Source of the DNA: Distichodus sexfasciatus
Lineage: Eukaryota > Chordata > Actinopteri > Characiformes > Distichodontidae
Assembly (NCBI GenBank): GCA_032718565.1
Contig: JAVGVS010000167.1
Coordinates: 573,833-637,832, forward strand
Length of the DNA stretch: 64,000 nucleotides
Direction: 5' to 3'
Shown: one piece after another, positions 43,944 to 54,064 of the stretch
Numbering within the stretch: position 1 is the stretch's first letter
Layout: every line of letters starts with the position of its first letter
The notes under the pieces: model-generated
What the model was told of the DNA's origin: nothing
The model's database searches: none
What the model saw: the letters and a program-made list of their open reading frames with translations, nothing else
Translations under genes and position numbers: made by a program

Positions 43944-44502
43944 CTAACTGAGGCTAACTGCTAAACTACACAGAGGTAAAGCTCCCTTCCTGTCTTCCAA
44001 GAAGGCTCTACTCTCTCCATCTCAGTTGTGTTTCATGTAGGAGTGTGCAGTTGGGTTTGCCTGTCTTAGGTTCTGTGAGCTGTGCCACCAAGTGCTACCA
44101 TAGCGGATGCTTCTGAGCATTCTTGTTTGCCCGAGCGGCTCAGAGGTGAGAGGCTAACACCATTAGCCTTCGGGCTCGTATGTAACTCTGCTCTCTCTCT
44201 GTCTCTCTTCTGCAAGGTGCTGTGCTTGATAAGCTAGCAGTAAGCTAGTGGGACTGTCCCTACCTGTCTAGAGTGTGGATTTATATGGACTGTCTCTACC
44301 TTTTCATAGTGTGGATTTGTATGGACTTGCTCACGTTTCAGAGTGCGGATTTCCTCTTCAAGGCCCAGTTTGGCTTGGCTGTGCGCTGTCTTCTTTGTGT
44401 GCCTGTGCTTTCTGACCTGTTATTCATCACTGTAAATAAACCCACTTCATCATAATTCCTGCATGTGCGTCCCTCTTGCTGGTGTTAGTGGGCATCATGA
44501 CA
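43944..44502 (+). repeat. 3' LTR of the Gypsy element, 5'-truncated
   Basis: It aligns with 36931-37453 of the 5' LTR but lacks the first ~347 bp, so a deletion joined the chromodomain to mid-U3 and removed the polypurine tract. It carries an extra ~36 bp from a tandem duplication of a TGTGGATTTATATGGACT-containing stretch near 44270-44330. It ends CATCATGACA like its partner. Confidence 0.85.
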
Positions 44503-44507
44503 CAGTT

Positions 44508-45570
44508 ACCTCTCGCAGAGGACCTAGAGACCCTTAGATTGTCCCTGCAGAATGATATTGCTTGAGTGGTGGTGGTGGTGCAAGATCATAAGTTGGTTTA
44601 TACATCAAGCACGCAGCAAGACTTTAGACTTGTCATTGCTAGCAGGGTCTCCTTTGATGTAGTCATGAACAGCGAATACCAGGAAGGCTGGTATTGATCA
44701 AGTTTGAACATTATTAGACTCTTTCATTATTAGAAAGTCTTTGGAACAATCTTTGAGCACTTGCCAAGCTGAGAGACAACTTCTTTACTATAGTCAGCTG
44801 CCTGGAGAAAGGGTAGGGTCATTCATCAGCACAAGATGAATACAAGGATGCCAATCTGAGGAGTGTACCTGAATGTGCTTCCTGGTCAGTTTGCTAAAGA
44901 GTAAGTTACAGCAGTTAATTCAGACATTTAAAGAAGCCTGCCATAAGGTGAAGAAAGCAAAGAAAGAGGATCAACCTATCAAGTTTGCTGAGGTGAGGAC
45001 CTATATTCCCAAAAACTGCTGGCAAGTGTCGACAAATGAGACCACGTTGCTATGTTTAACATTTTGCCCATGAATATCATTTGGCTTTGTTGGAAGGCAC
45101 TTGGAGGTTGTGATGTGTTCTTCTTTCTGGAAATCATAGGATCAGGCCTTATGAGCTGGTGCCTGTAGGTGAAAATGGCAAAGACTTCTTGTGACCAGGA
45201 GGTGTGGCTGTACATGGACAGACCTCATACAGTATGCCCTTTGATGGAAGAGTTGATATGGGTGGACGTGCCTAGCAATCAGCTAAGAGGTAGGGACCAG
45301 GTCCTAATAGAGGATTAGTATTGGTGCATGCCATGGCACAAGTACAGGATGGTAAAGAGCTTGCTGTATGAATGGCCAGGGCCAACATGCGAATGTTGTA
45401 GTGGCAGAGGGTGTTTTTGAGAAAATCATGGCAGGAATGTTCCATTGTAGTAAGTGTTATATGCATAATACGTAATGTATATTAATGTGCATGTGTAAAA
45501 TAAAGAAGTTCCTGTTTTCGGTCCGCGTTTTGACCAAGAGTATGTGTATGATTCTTTGCCTCCATATACA
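44508..45570. other. Unassigned stretch
   Basis: No recognised domain. Composition is richer than desert DNA and a few short frames exist (44873-45073, 44979-45215), so it may be a decayed mobile element, but I find no motif, terminus or partner copy. An AAATAAAG near 45500 could be a retroelement tail. Confidence 0.2.
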
Positions 45571-45571
45571 A

Positions 45572-46060
45572 CACTGCAAAAATTGAAATCTAAATATAAG
45601 AAATAAAAATTTTATTTGAGATGCTAATGACTAGAAACTGAAATTATCTGCCAGTGCAGTAAGATATTTACACTTGGTAAGATTTCTTGAAACAGGAAAA
45701 AATATCTTGACATTAGAAAAGTGCAAAATATCTTGAAATAAGTTGTAAAAAATTCCAAGCACTGTACAAAGTAAAATAAACTAAACTAGCGTGTCAATTC
45801 TTTGATGACTGTTTACTTCTTTCATATTCTGAGTGACACAATCTTAAAACCAGAGCTACTAAACAAGAAGTTTCTTCTCAATTCAAGAGTTGTCATTATT
45901 AGTTTTTCTGTCTTAAAATGAGACAAAGAAATTACCCTAAAATAAAGCACACAGAATTCAAATTGCCAACAATTATTTATTAAATTTCTTAAAAGTGCAA
46001 TATACTTTGTTGATACTCAAAATAGTAACACGCACATAAAACATCAGTAATAATGGCTCG
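45572..46060. mobile_element. Probable non-autonomous DNA transposon, left part
   Basis: Begins ACAACACTGCAAAAATTGAA and continues with AATTATCTGCCAGTGCAGTA and CTTGAAACAGGAAAAAATAT, blocks I associate with a common fish DNA repeat. A similar AATTATCTGCCA block in the same orientation occurs at about 48310. The right terminus was not found, and the interval is cut by a solo LTR. Confidence 0.35.
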
Positions 46061-47063
46061 TGTCATGTGGCGGCTTGACGCAGGCGAGGACGCAACGGAA
46101 TACAAGAACACAGTTTATTGAAAAATATACAAACACAGGGACAAAAGCAGGCAGGGCAAAAAACGGAGAAAAAACACGAAGTCCACGAAACCGAAAGTAA
46201 AAAACGGAAGTCCAAAATCCTCTCTCAGGTGGAGCCCGTGCCCCCAGTGAGCGTGGCCGTGGCCAAAACGGGAGAGCCTCCGTGGGGAAACCAGGAGAAG
46301 GAACGCCTTGCGCTCCTCAAAGACCCAACAGAGGCGACCCCGGCGCTGCGCCGGATCGGAACGGGGAGAGGACCTCACTGGGGAACACGAGCCTGCGGAG
46401 AAACAAAAACAGGACAGTTGAAAAACCAGCGGAGAAAAACGGGGCTGAAATAATCCAAACTGAAAGCGCAAACGGAAGATCCAAAACGGGGAGTCCAAAC
46501 GAGAACGGAGAAAAAGCAGAGCTGGAAAAAACAAAAAGCCTAACGTCAAGCCACACCGAAAAAACCGAGAGCAAAAAGCGAACCGTGATTTCAATAACAC
46601 AACGAGACAGGAACGAAACAAATGCAAGATATGAGGGAGAACGAACTGAGGTGTGGCTGACTCGGCGGGTTTAAATAAGGCGCAAAACAAAGGCTGAAGC
46701 GTGAGAGTCCCAATTCCCCAATAATGAAAGTAACGAGCGCCACCTGAAAACAATGATGAACGCCGGGTGTCCTAAACAGATCCTAACCTACTAGGAAGGG
46801 CACACGCAGTGAAGACAACAAGGCGGAAGTGAGGTGCGCTCTAAGTGGGGAGTGAACTACTCGCGTAAGCACGCAGTAAAAACAACCAGAACCCGGAAGT
46901 GAGCTAACGGGGAAGCTAGGCTAACCGGGGAAACAGGAGGAGAGACAGACACACAAGGCTGGGCACCGAAAGAGTAACCCAGAGGACAGAACAAATACCA
47001 CCAGGTCAGAACTCCGGCGATCGCGGGCGTGGCACGGCCGGTGAGGGGGGCGCGGCCGTGACA
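46061..47063 (-). mobile_element. Solo LTR, Gypsy-type, 1003 bp
   Basis: Plus-strand ends are TGTCATGTGG and GCCGTGACA. Flanking pentamers GCTCG and GCTAG match at four of five. Read on the minus strand it has a TATA-type TTATTTAAACC (46669-46680) and an AATAAA (46114-46119), which sets its orientation. It is much more GC- and CpG-rich than its surroundings. No internal region or second LTR adjoins it, so it is the product of LTR-LTR recombination. The open frames inside (46118-46753, both strands) carry no motif and follow from the high GC content. Confidence 0.75.
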
Positions 47064-48428
47064 GCTAGACTGCCATTTGATGTTAATTATTCACTGTGTC
47101 TTCCTTACTGAACACTGAATAAAACAATAGCTCCAAAAACATGCTGTGAACATACTATAAGAGCTAAGAACAACAATAAAACAAAATATTACCATCCTTT
47201 AATATCCTGACAAAATATATCATTATAGCCTCATAAAAATCTAGCAATATTCAGTCACAACATTAAGGGTATCGAGAGATACTTTTCCCTGTCGAAAATA
47301 CATCATTTCTGTCAAGTGCGACATACATCAGAAGTGTCCGCCCGCTGACATGGGTTATACGCAGGGGTTAATTATTATTTTTTGTTCTAGTATTCTAATG
47401 TATGAATTGGTACTCTCCAAAATTTTAAATCTTAACGTATATTCAGCTAAATTTCCATATAGAATAACTACATTTTTAGTACTGTCTAGAGAACACAAAG
47501 AAAGCATCTTGGTATGGGAAAATACCGCTGTACTCAGAGGCGGGAGGTTTGAAAGTAGCCAATCCGAGAGCGTTATTCATTTATCCTTGCTTCTGATTGG
47601 CTGCTGTCCTGTGACGCATCATAACGATCTCCTGCGTGTTTATCTCGAGTTTACCTTTACATTCTTTAAGGGTAATGGATTAAACGGAGTTATAATGAAA
47701 GTAAAGGGTTTTGAGGGCATATTTAGGGTTTAGACTAAAAATAGGCATTTATAGGCATTTTTTTTCAAATCACAAATTCGTGGCTTTTCACAATTCGAGG
47801 GTGCTCTTGGAACTCTTAAGCTCTTTCTAGCTTGCTAATCGCTAATGCTAAATGCTCGTTCACATAATTAGAATTACTGTACATAGAGCCAAGGCAATCG
47901 TCGCTAGCCTACAAGCGCGTGGGCACACACACATTCTCCAAAGCAACAATACATAAAACATTACTCAATATCAATCACAGTAACAAAAGAGATATTGACA
48001 GACGTTTTCCCCTCATCAGCCAGGTGCTAAACAAAATTTCCTCCTTCGTTTAGCAAGTCAAACCTACTGGCATTATCTTCATTATCTATCAAAATAAAGC
48101 CACCAGCCATTATAGTGTAACTAACAACAAAATTAACACAGAAACATGAAAAACAATGATTTATTACTAGGGAACTTACAGCCTTTGGTGGCCCCTAATT
48201 TTAGACTTTGGGTTTCAATAGAGATCTTTTACACTGAAAGAAGAAAAAAAGTGTCAGAAAATAAGAAAAAGAAAAGGATAATAAGAAAAAAGGCACCATA
48301 ATCAAGCAAAATTATCTGCCAACATAGTGAGAAAATTTATCTTGTAAAGGTCTCCCAAAACAAGAAAAAAATCTTTCCATTTTCTCATGTTTTTAGCTTT
48401 AATAATACATTGTATTCTTAAAAGAAGT
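47064..48428. other. Unassigned stretch with promoter-like block
   Basis: No recognised gene. Bases 47530-47640 hold GGCGGGAGGTTTG, a CCAAT box (AGCCAATCC), an inverted CCAAT (TGATTGGCTG) and TGACGCATCA, an arrangement seen in vertebrate promoters. An open frame at 47350-47733 overlaps it but has no known motif. The block at 48300-48400 repeats AATTATCTGCCA from 45640. The whole may be the interior of the DNA repeat starting at 45572. Confidence 0.25.
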
Positions 48429-49019
48429 GTCACGTCTGCGCCTCCTCCCCAACACCCGGAATCGCCAGAGTATTAAACCTGAGGTTTGATGTGTCGCATC
48501 GGGGTTGTTATGGTTACAGTGTGTCTGTCCCTTTAAGGATTTCCCCGTTAGCCACGTCCGGGTTGTCTACGTCATGGTGGTGGTTCCCCCGTCCTAATAC
48601 ATGTCACCTGTGTGTCATTATTACATTTTCATTCATTGGTTCGTCTTTGGTTAATCCATTATGAGTTGTCTTATTTAAACCGGCCAATCCGTTTCTCCTT
48701 TGTCCGTTCTCCCTCATGTTTGCATGCCTCGTCTGCCCCAGAACTCAGCTCGCCCAGAGTCTCCGCCACCAGAGCTGCCTAGCCGCCGCTAAGCTAACCA
48801 GCCGCCACTAAGCAAGCTAGCTGCCGCCAGCTAACGGCCCACTGCTCTTCCTGCCAGCCCGGACTCTCGCGACTGCTCCAGGTTTGAGCATTTCTCGCCG
48901 TGTGGCACGAACTGCATTAAGCTGTGATTCACTTGCACTTTGTAAATAAAGGCACATCAGCATTGAAGCTCCTGCGTCTGCGTCTCCTTCACCAGCACGC
49001 ATCCAAACTCACCATGACA
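48429..49019 (+). repeat. 5' LTR of the second Gypsy (591 bp)
   Basis: Starts TGTCACGTCTGC and ends ACCATGACA, with a TTATTTAAACC TATA-like box (48668) and TGTAAATAAA (48941). The stretch 48780-48840 repeats GCTAAC/GCTAAG words. The Gag start codon (49014) lies inside the last bases of the LTR. Confidence 0.75.
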
Positions 49020-49742
49020 GAAGAATGGACCATCACAATCGATGCAGCAGGAGTGCCACTCCCAGACAACGAGCTCGTAATGCTCGCCCACCGACAAGAT
49101 CAGCAGCAGGGTCAGATTGACCAGTTAGCCCGGGCGCTGCAGGAGATGTTGCCGCTGCTCCACGCTCACGCGGCGCTGCCAGCTGCCGCCGTGTTAGCCC
49201 CGCCTCCGCCGCTCCCCCACCGAAGCCACGCCTCGCTCCCAGAGTGCTACGCCGGCGACCCGGAAGGATGCATGCATGCATTCCTTGCATGCAAGCTTTA
49301 TTATGCGGAGTTCCCAGAGCTCACCGGCTGTGAAAAAGTGGCCATTCTGCTTCAGCACCTCACCGGTCAAGCCCAGGACTGGGCCACTGCCTTGTGGGAT
49401 TCTGGGTCTCCATTTCTTCAGGATTTTCCCCGTTTCTGGGAGCAGTTTTGGTGGGTTTTCCATCATCCTGACCAGGTAAAGGTGGTGGATGAACAGCTGC
49501 TCAGCCTCCGTCAGGGCATCACCTCCTTTGCCGACTTTACAGTGAAGTTCTGGATCCTGGTGGCTGGCAGCAGCTGGGATGAGACCGCCCTTCGAGCTGT
49601 GTACCGACGGGCTCTGAACCCCGACCTTTGCACTGAACTGTCCTGCCAGGATGAAGGTTTATCCCTGGAAGACCTCTTCTCCTTAGCCATCTGGCTTGAT
49701 CAGCACTTCCAAGGGAAGAAGAATCATGGGCCCCCACCTTGA
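49014..49742 (+). CDS. Gypsy Gag (uninterrupted capsid part)
   Basis: From ATG 49014 it runs 242 codons to TGA at 49740; an upstream in-frame ATG (48924) lies in the LTR and is less likely. Residues 1-10 read MTEEWTITID. A glutamine-rich helix (HRQDQQQGQIDQLARALQEM) suggests a coiled coil near residues 23-45. The capsid-like core has LPECYAGDPEGCMHAFLACK, AQDWATALWDSGSPFLQDF and ADFTVKFWILVAGSSWDETA. The TGA cuts it just before the zinc knuckle, which continues in frame downstream, so the RNA-binding part is lost unless the stop is read through. Gag normally assembles the intracellular particle. Confidence 0.7.
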   Translation: MTEEWTITIDAAGVPLPDNELVMLAHRQDQQQGQIDQLARALQEMLPLLHAHAALPAAAVLAPPPPLPHRSHASLPECYAGDPEGCMHAFLACKLYYAEFPELTGCEKVAILLQHLTGQAQDWATALWDSGSPFLQDFPRFWEQFWWVFHHPDQVKVVDEQLLSLRQGITSFADFTVKFWILVAGSSWDETALRAVYRRALNPDLCTELSCQDEGLSLEDLFSLAIWLDQHFQGKKNHGPPP

Positions 49743-50180
49743 GCACCTCTAACCCAGCCCTCTCCAACTTCCTCCCAGGATGACAGGGCGGGGCCTGAGC
49801 CTATGGAACTAGGGGCCTCGCGTTTGACTCCCAAAGAGAGAGGCCAACAGTGGCGCAACGGCCTTTGCATGTACTATGGGGCTGTGGGACATTTGATAGC
49901 CTCCTGCCCCGTCCAGTGCCCCCGACCTCGAGCGGTACCGGACCACACCTCAATACAAATCAATTCATTTTGTTTGGTTATGTTTGTGTATTTGATTTAC
50001 CCACTTCTGTTTCTGTTTTATTACATTCCAGATCGGCTGGTAATTTTGTGTCCAGAACCCTGGTGTCGTCCCTCTGTGTTCCTGAGGTTGACATTGCCAG
50101 CCCCATCTCTGTTAAAGCTATGGACGGCCACCCAGTCAGCGCCGCCCCGTCACACACATTACCACACCTATTCAGCTCCT
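49743..50180 (+). pseudogene. Gypsy zinc knuckle and protease remnant
   Basis: After the stop the reading has DRAGPEPMELGASRLTPKER, then the knuckle as CMYYGAVGHLIASC (about 49867-49908), where the second cysteine has become tyrosine, so zinc binding should be lost. The protease active site reads LLHSRSAGNF where DSG is expected. Both key sites are therefore mutated. A frameshift lies between them near 49970. Confidence 0.6.
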
Positions 50181-50429
50181 AACACCGCCACAACACGCAG
50201 GACACATCCAACTGTTAGTGCTCGATCACCTACACACAGACATCATCCTTGGCTTGCCTTGACTTCACACGCACAACCCCCACATAGACTGGTCCTCCGC
50301 GCAAATCCGCTCCTGGTCACCCTCCTGCATACCCAGACACACACCAGCCCAAGCTCCCCTCCAGGCTACAGCCGTGGAGAGCCCAAATGCTCATGCACCA
50401 CAACACATACCCCATGAATACAAGGCTGA

Positions 50430-51036
50430 GGTGACCTGGCTGAGGTGTTTAGTGTCACTAGGGCCACACGTCTCCCACCTCACTGACTGTGGGATTGTGC
50501 TATTGACCTGTTACCTGGCACTGCACCCCCTCGGTCCCGGGTCTATACATTGTCTGAGGTGGAAACCAAAGCAATGGAGGATTACGTGGCTGAGGTGCTC
50601 GGGAACGGGACCATTAGCAGGTCCATGTCCCCAGTCTCTGCTGGCTTCTTCTTTATAGAAAAGAAGGACGGTGGCCTCAGACCATGCATCAACTACTGAG
50701 GCCTCAATGTGGTCACGGTGATGTACCCACACCCCCTTCCACTTATCCCCTTGGCCATTGAGCAGCTCCGCGGGGCCAGGCTTTTTACGAAGCTTGACCT
50801 CCAGAGTGCTTACAACTTGGTCCGTGTCAGAGCAGGCAAGAAATGGAAGACAGCGTTTAGCACCACCTCTGGCCATTACCAGTACAACGTTATGCCTTTT
50901 GGCTTGGCTAACGCTCCATCATTTTTCCAGGCCTTTATAAACGACGTCTTCTGGGACATGCTGCACCACTATGTTGTGGTCTATCTAGACGACATCCTGG
51001 TGTACTCCCCCGACTATCCAACGCACGTGCCGCATG
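50430..51036 (+). pseudogene. Gypsy reverse transcriptase, amino half
   Basis: Blocks: VETKAMEDYVAEVLGNGTIS, SAGFFFIEKKDGGLRPCINY, a TGA (50697-50699) at a position that is arginine in the first Gypsy (CGG there, so a C-to-T change on a CGA-type codon would explain it), then VVTVMYPHPLPLIPLAIEQL, LFTKLDLQSAYNLVRVRAG, YNVMPFGLANAPSFFQAFIN and catalytic YLDD (50982-50993). It is truncated right after SPDYPTHVPHV. RNase H and integrase are absent. Apart from the stop and a frame change, the catalytic core is well preserved. Confidence 0.75.
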
Positions 51037-51040
51037 TCCA

Positions 51041-52985
51041 CTTTACCTTTTCAGAAGACATGTTTTTGTACTTTGTTGCTCCCTCTGTGTGTACTGATTT
51101 TACTGCAGTGTGTGAGTATTTTGTCTTAGCGTATTCACTGATTGCTTGTATGGTTCTCCTGTTTGAATATAAGTGAATACAAAAGTTCAAAGAAGGAGAC
51201 CTAATGAGCGCCGGCGTGTCCAATTACTCCTGGTTTTATATATAAGCAGTAAATCTGGCCTTCTTCTCTGTCATTACAGCTGTTCAATTTCGTGGTTCGT
51301 TCCCTTTCGCTGCTGTCTTGGCTCCTTCCCTTCCGGGTCGTGTCTGTCTCGGACACTCCTCCTTCTTTGGGGGAATTCGTCTCTCCTTCACCGTTGCCGG
51401 CGAAGGTTCCACCGCTTCGCATATTTTACGGAGGAGTGTGCATGTTTCCCGACAGGTGGGTTATCGTGCGGTAGGTTTCTGTTCCTCGTCTTCAGTGCAC
51501 TTGTCGATCTCCGAATTTGTTGTTGTGTTTGATATTTATCGAGATGTCATTTGCTCAGTTTTCCCGAGCTTCATATAGAACTGGACAGTTATCTTCACTC
51601 ATTGGCAAGTAGGATCTGCGTTATGGTGGGTCCCTATCCTTGAATATCATGAGTCTTTACGCTAAATCTGCACTGCCTACTTTATACCAAAACTGTATAT
51701 ATATATCTCAGTAGGTACTTATTAATTCTGCGTAACACAACTGTGTGAGGGCTGCGATACTCCCGAACTGCTTTATTATTTTAGAACGAGTCACGATAAT
51801 GCTGCGTTGGATCGCGTCCCCTACCGTGCAAAACAATAGACGTAAATTCTCAATACACTTTCGCGCCTTCGTTTCAAGAATTCCACCGGTTATACCGTGG
51901 CACCAACCGTCCTCCGAAGCAATTCCCCTTACTGTTGGATCTTCTCCTTCATTTAACGAGAATTATGCACCTTATCTCTTCCGCCTCCAAATACGTTAGG
52001 TTAAGTCTCTCTTCCTCTACTTACATTTTATGACTTTGCATGAAGGGCTTTATTTCCTTCTGTCGCACATTTCTTTGCCAGCACTCCCTTCATCGATTAC
52101 TGCTGTTTACGCATTTCTGACTTACTCTTTCGAGCACAAGCACTTCAGTCCCATCTCATTTCACTATTTGATGGTGGGCATTCAATTCCACTTTGATATA
52201 GGACTTCCCATCACAGTGTCATTACTGCACACGATGATCACTACTCTCAGACAGAGATGTCTTTTCTACACTCACAGACACTGCGTGAAGCTGTGTCTTG
52301 CTCGCGTTTATGGGTTTCTGCATCCTGATGACTTTCCTTTTACTTCGCAGTCTAATTCTTGTTGGGTCCTTCATATCTTGGATTTTCTGTTTTTGCTTCG
52401 TCTTTCTCTGTTTTCTGAATCCTAGTAAGGTGCTTGGCATATCCATTAGCCTTTGATAGTTTCGTCCCTAAGACACCAAAAGCGCTGGCATTCAATAACG
52501 CCCCTGCATAACTTGGCCTGCTTCATCGTCATAAGGCTTGCAAGGCACTTGGCGTATCCATTACGCCTTTGCTAGTTTTCGTCCCTAAGACTCCAAAAGC
52601 GATTGGTCTCTCCGTAACACCTTTTCATTCTTATTCTTCATTGTTTTATTTTCGTATTTTATTTTCTCTGTAACGTACTAATTGTGCATCTCCATAACCT
52701 CTGTATTTCAAGTCCTAATCCTATTTTCTCCTTTAAGCAGGTCTGAAACTCCATGGACAACTAAATGGTACGGTTTTCTTCACCCCTCCTTGAATAATGA
52801 TATCACTTTTTGAAGGAAGGCTCCTTCGCCTTCCTGCCTGGTCTCCCAGCCAGATCTGCCGGCTTCAGAGATGAGTGAACCAACGACCAAGCGACGGGCT
52901 TCCACCAAAACTTATCACGTATACATTAAAGACAATGTTGCTATGCCAAATAAAAAATTGTCAATCTAAACTGGATGGTCTCCTT
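51041..52985 (+). other. Unassigned GC-richer block, possibly a retroelement LTR or leader
   Basis: The block starts where the Gypsy RT ends. It has a TATA-type box in GGTTTTATATATAAGCAG (51233), CpG-bearing sequence downstream, and ends with AAATAAAAAATTGTCA near 52950-52965, so promoter-like and polyadenylation-like signals lie in the order of an LTR or a whole transcript. A ~70-bp stretch is duplicated in direct orientation (52430-52500 and 52548-52620; shared TATCCATTA, CGTCCCTAAGAC, CCAAAAGCG). A 131-residue frame (52030-52425) has no motif I know. The termini are undefined. Confidence 0.35.
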
Positions 52986-52989
52986 GGTT

Positions 52990-54050
52990 GAACTGATGTG
53001 TGTTACTGTTTGAGTGAGTTATGCAATTTTGCAATAACTATTTAGTGTTTTGAAAATGGGGAGTTCTGCCAGATTTGTTAGTGTTCTGCAGGCTGCATCG
53101 GCTGATTTGAGAATGTGGTTATTGTTTTGAAAAAAGTAGTGTGTCCTCATCCACGTCCTCTCCAGGCTTGTTTCATTGTGTGTTAAAAATTATACCACTT
53201 TATTACTACTTTTATACCGTGTTAGCAACTTTTCAGTGGTTGAGAGTTAGATTTGCAGCAAGTAGTCCAAATGATCACTGTGAATGGTGTTTTACAAAAA
53301 TCCTTTAGCAATGAAAAGTGATGTGCAAGCAATGAGAACATGGTTTCTGTTGTGCAAAAAGTTTGCTGAAATGCTTATATTTATTTGTAAACGACAACTT
53401 GGACTAATGGCATGGTCAATGTAGTTAGCAGCTGAAAAAAACTGTAAAACAGTTGATTCCAGAGCAAAGTCCCTCTTCCTAACATTAAAAATGACCTCTA
53501 GAAATAAAATCATGTTTCCTAGACCGGCTATCATACATGTTACATCACAATTTTTAAAAGGTGTCTTTTACAATCCTTAAAATGCTGGTGTTACTGTGCA
53601 TGTAGAGTTGTTTTCTTTTCTGTCCTTAGCATATGGCTCAAATAAAATTATACCCAGTGTGGTAGAAGCTACTTTAAAGGTAATTTGAAAACCTAGAATT
53701 TTAACAATGTAATGTCAAATCACCTTTTGGAGGTAGAGTAGGTTTTGATTTTTAGCTTGCATAGGTTACCCTCTAATGTGTTCTGTCTGTTATGCCTTTG
53801 AGAGCTTCTACCTTTTTTCTACATTTCTATAGTATAAAAATAGTTATTCAAAAACCTACAGAGTTAAAAAAAAAAAAAAAAACTTCATTACTTGACAAAC
53901 TTCTGGAAAAATTCGTCAAGTTTGTATCATTGTGAATTTGAGTTAGATGCTCCCCAATGCTGTAAACAAATATTTTTAGGAGACTAATTGTAGAAAATAT
54001 TGGCACACTTTTTAAATGTTTGAATCACCAAACATCAAACTCATGTGAAG
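52990..54050. other. Gene-free stretch
   Basis: AT-rich, no recognised gene or repeat. A poly-A tract lies at 53866-53882. If the immunoglobulin-like gene to the right were complete, its later exons should fall here on the minus strand; I see no transmembrane or second Ig exon. Confidence 0.3.
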
Positions 54051-54064
54051 GATCTACATTTCCC

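Larger units (their letters stand above)
36584..44502 (+). mobile_element. Ty3/Gypsy LTR retrotransposon (chromodomain type), interrupted
   Basis: In order: 5' LTR, gag with zinc knuckle, aspartic protease, reverse transcriptase, RNase H, integrase, chromodomain and a truncated 3' LTR. Protease-RT-RNase H-integrase order defines Ty3/Gypsy, and the terminal chromodomain fits the chromovirus branch. Flanking pentamers GAGTT and CAGTT match at four of five. A Harbinger element sits inside pol (38729-41309). Every domain carries stops or frameshifts. The LTRs differ at roughly 8-10% of compared positions by eye, mostly transitions, so the insertion is old. Confidence 0.85.
48429..51040 (+). mobile_element. 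Second Ty3/Gypsy element, 3'-truncated
   Basis: It has a 5' LTR (48429-49019), gag, protease and the first half of RT, then ends abruptly at about 51040 just after the catalytic motif, where unrelated sequence begins. It is a relative of the Gypsy at 36584: the LTR starts (TGTCACGTCTGC against TGTCACTTCCGC), Gag layout and RT blocks correspond. There is no 3' LTR in the window. Gag is better preserved than in the first element. Confidence 0.8.

Noticed and set aside
46115..46753. 212-codon minus-strand frame and overlapping plus-strand frames
   Set aside because: They lie inside a GC-rich solo LTR, overlap each other and show no motif; stop codons are simply rare at this composition.
47350..47733. 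127-residue plus-strand frame as a host gene
   Set aside because: No motif, overlaps promoter-like CCAAT boxes, AT-driven composition and no splice or signal features.
52030..52425. 131-residue frame as a membrane protein
   Set aside because: Hydrophobic stretches arise from T-rich DNA; there is no conserved motif and no start context, and it sits inside a retroelement-like block.
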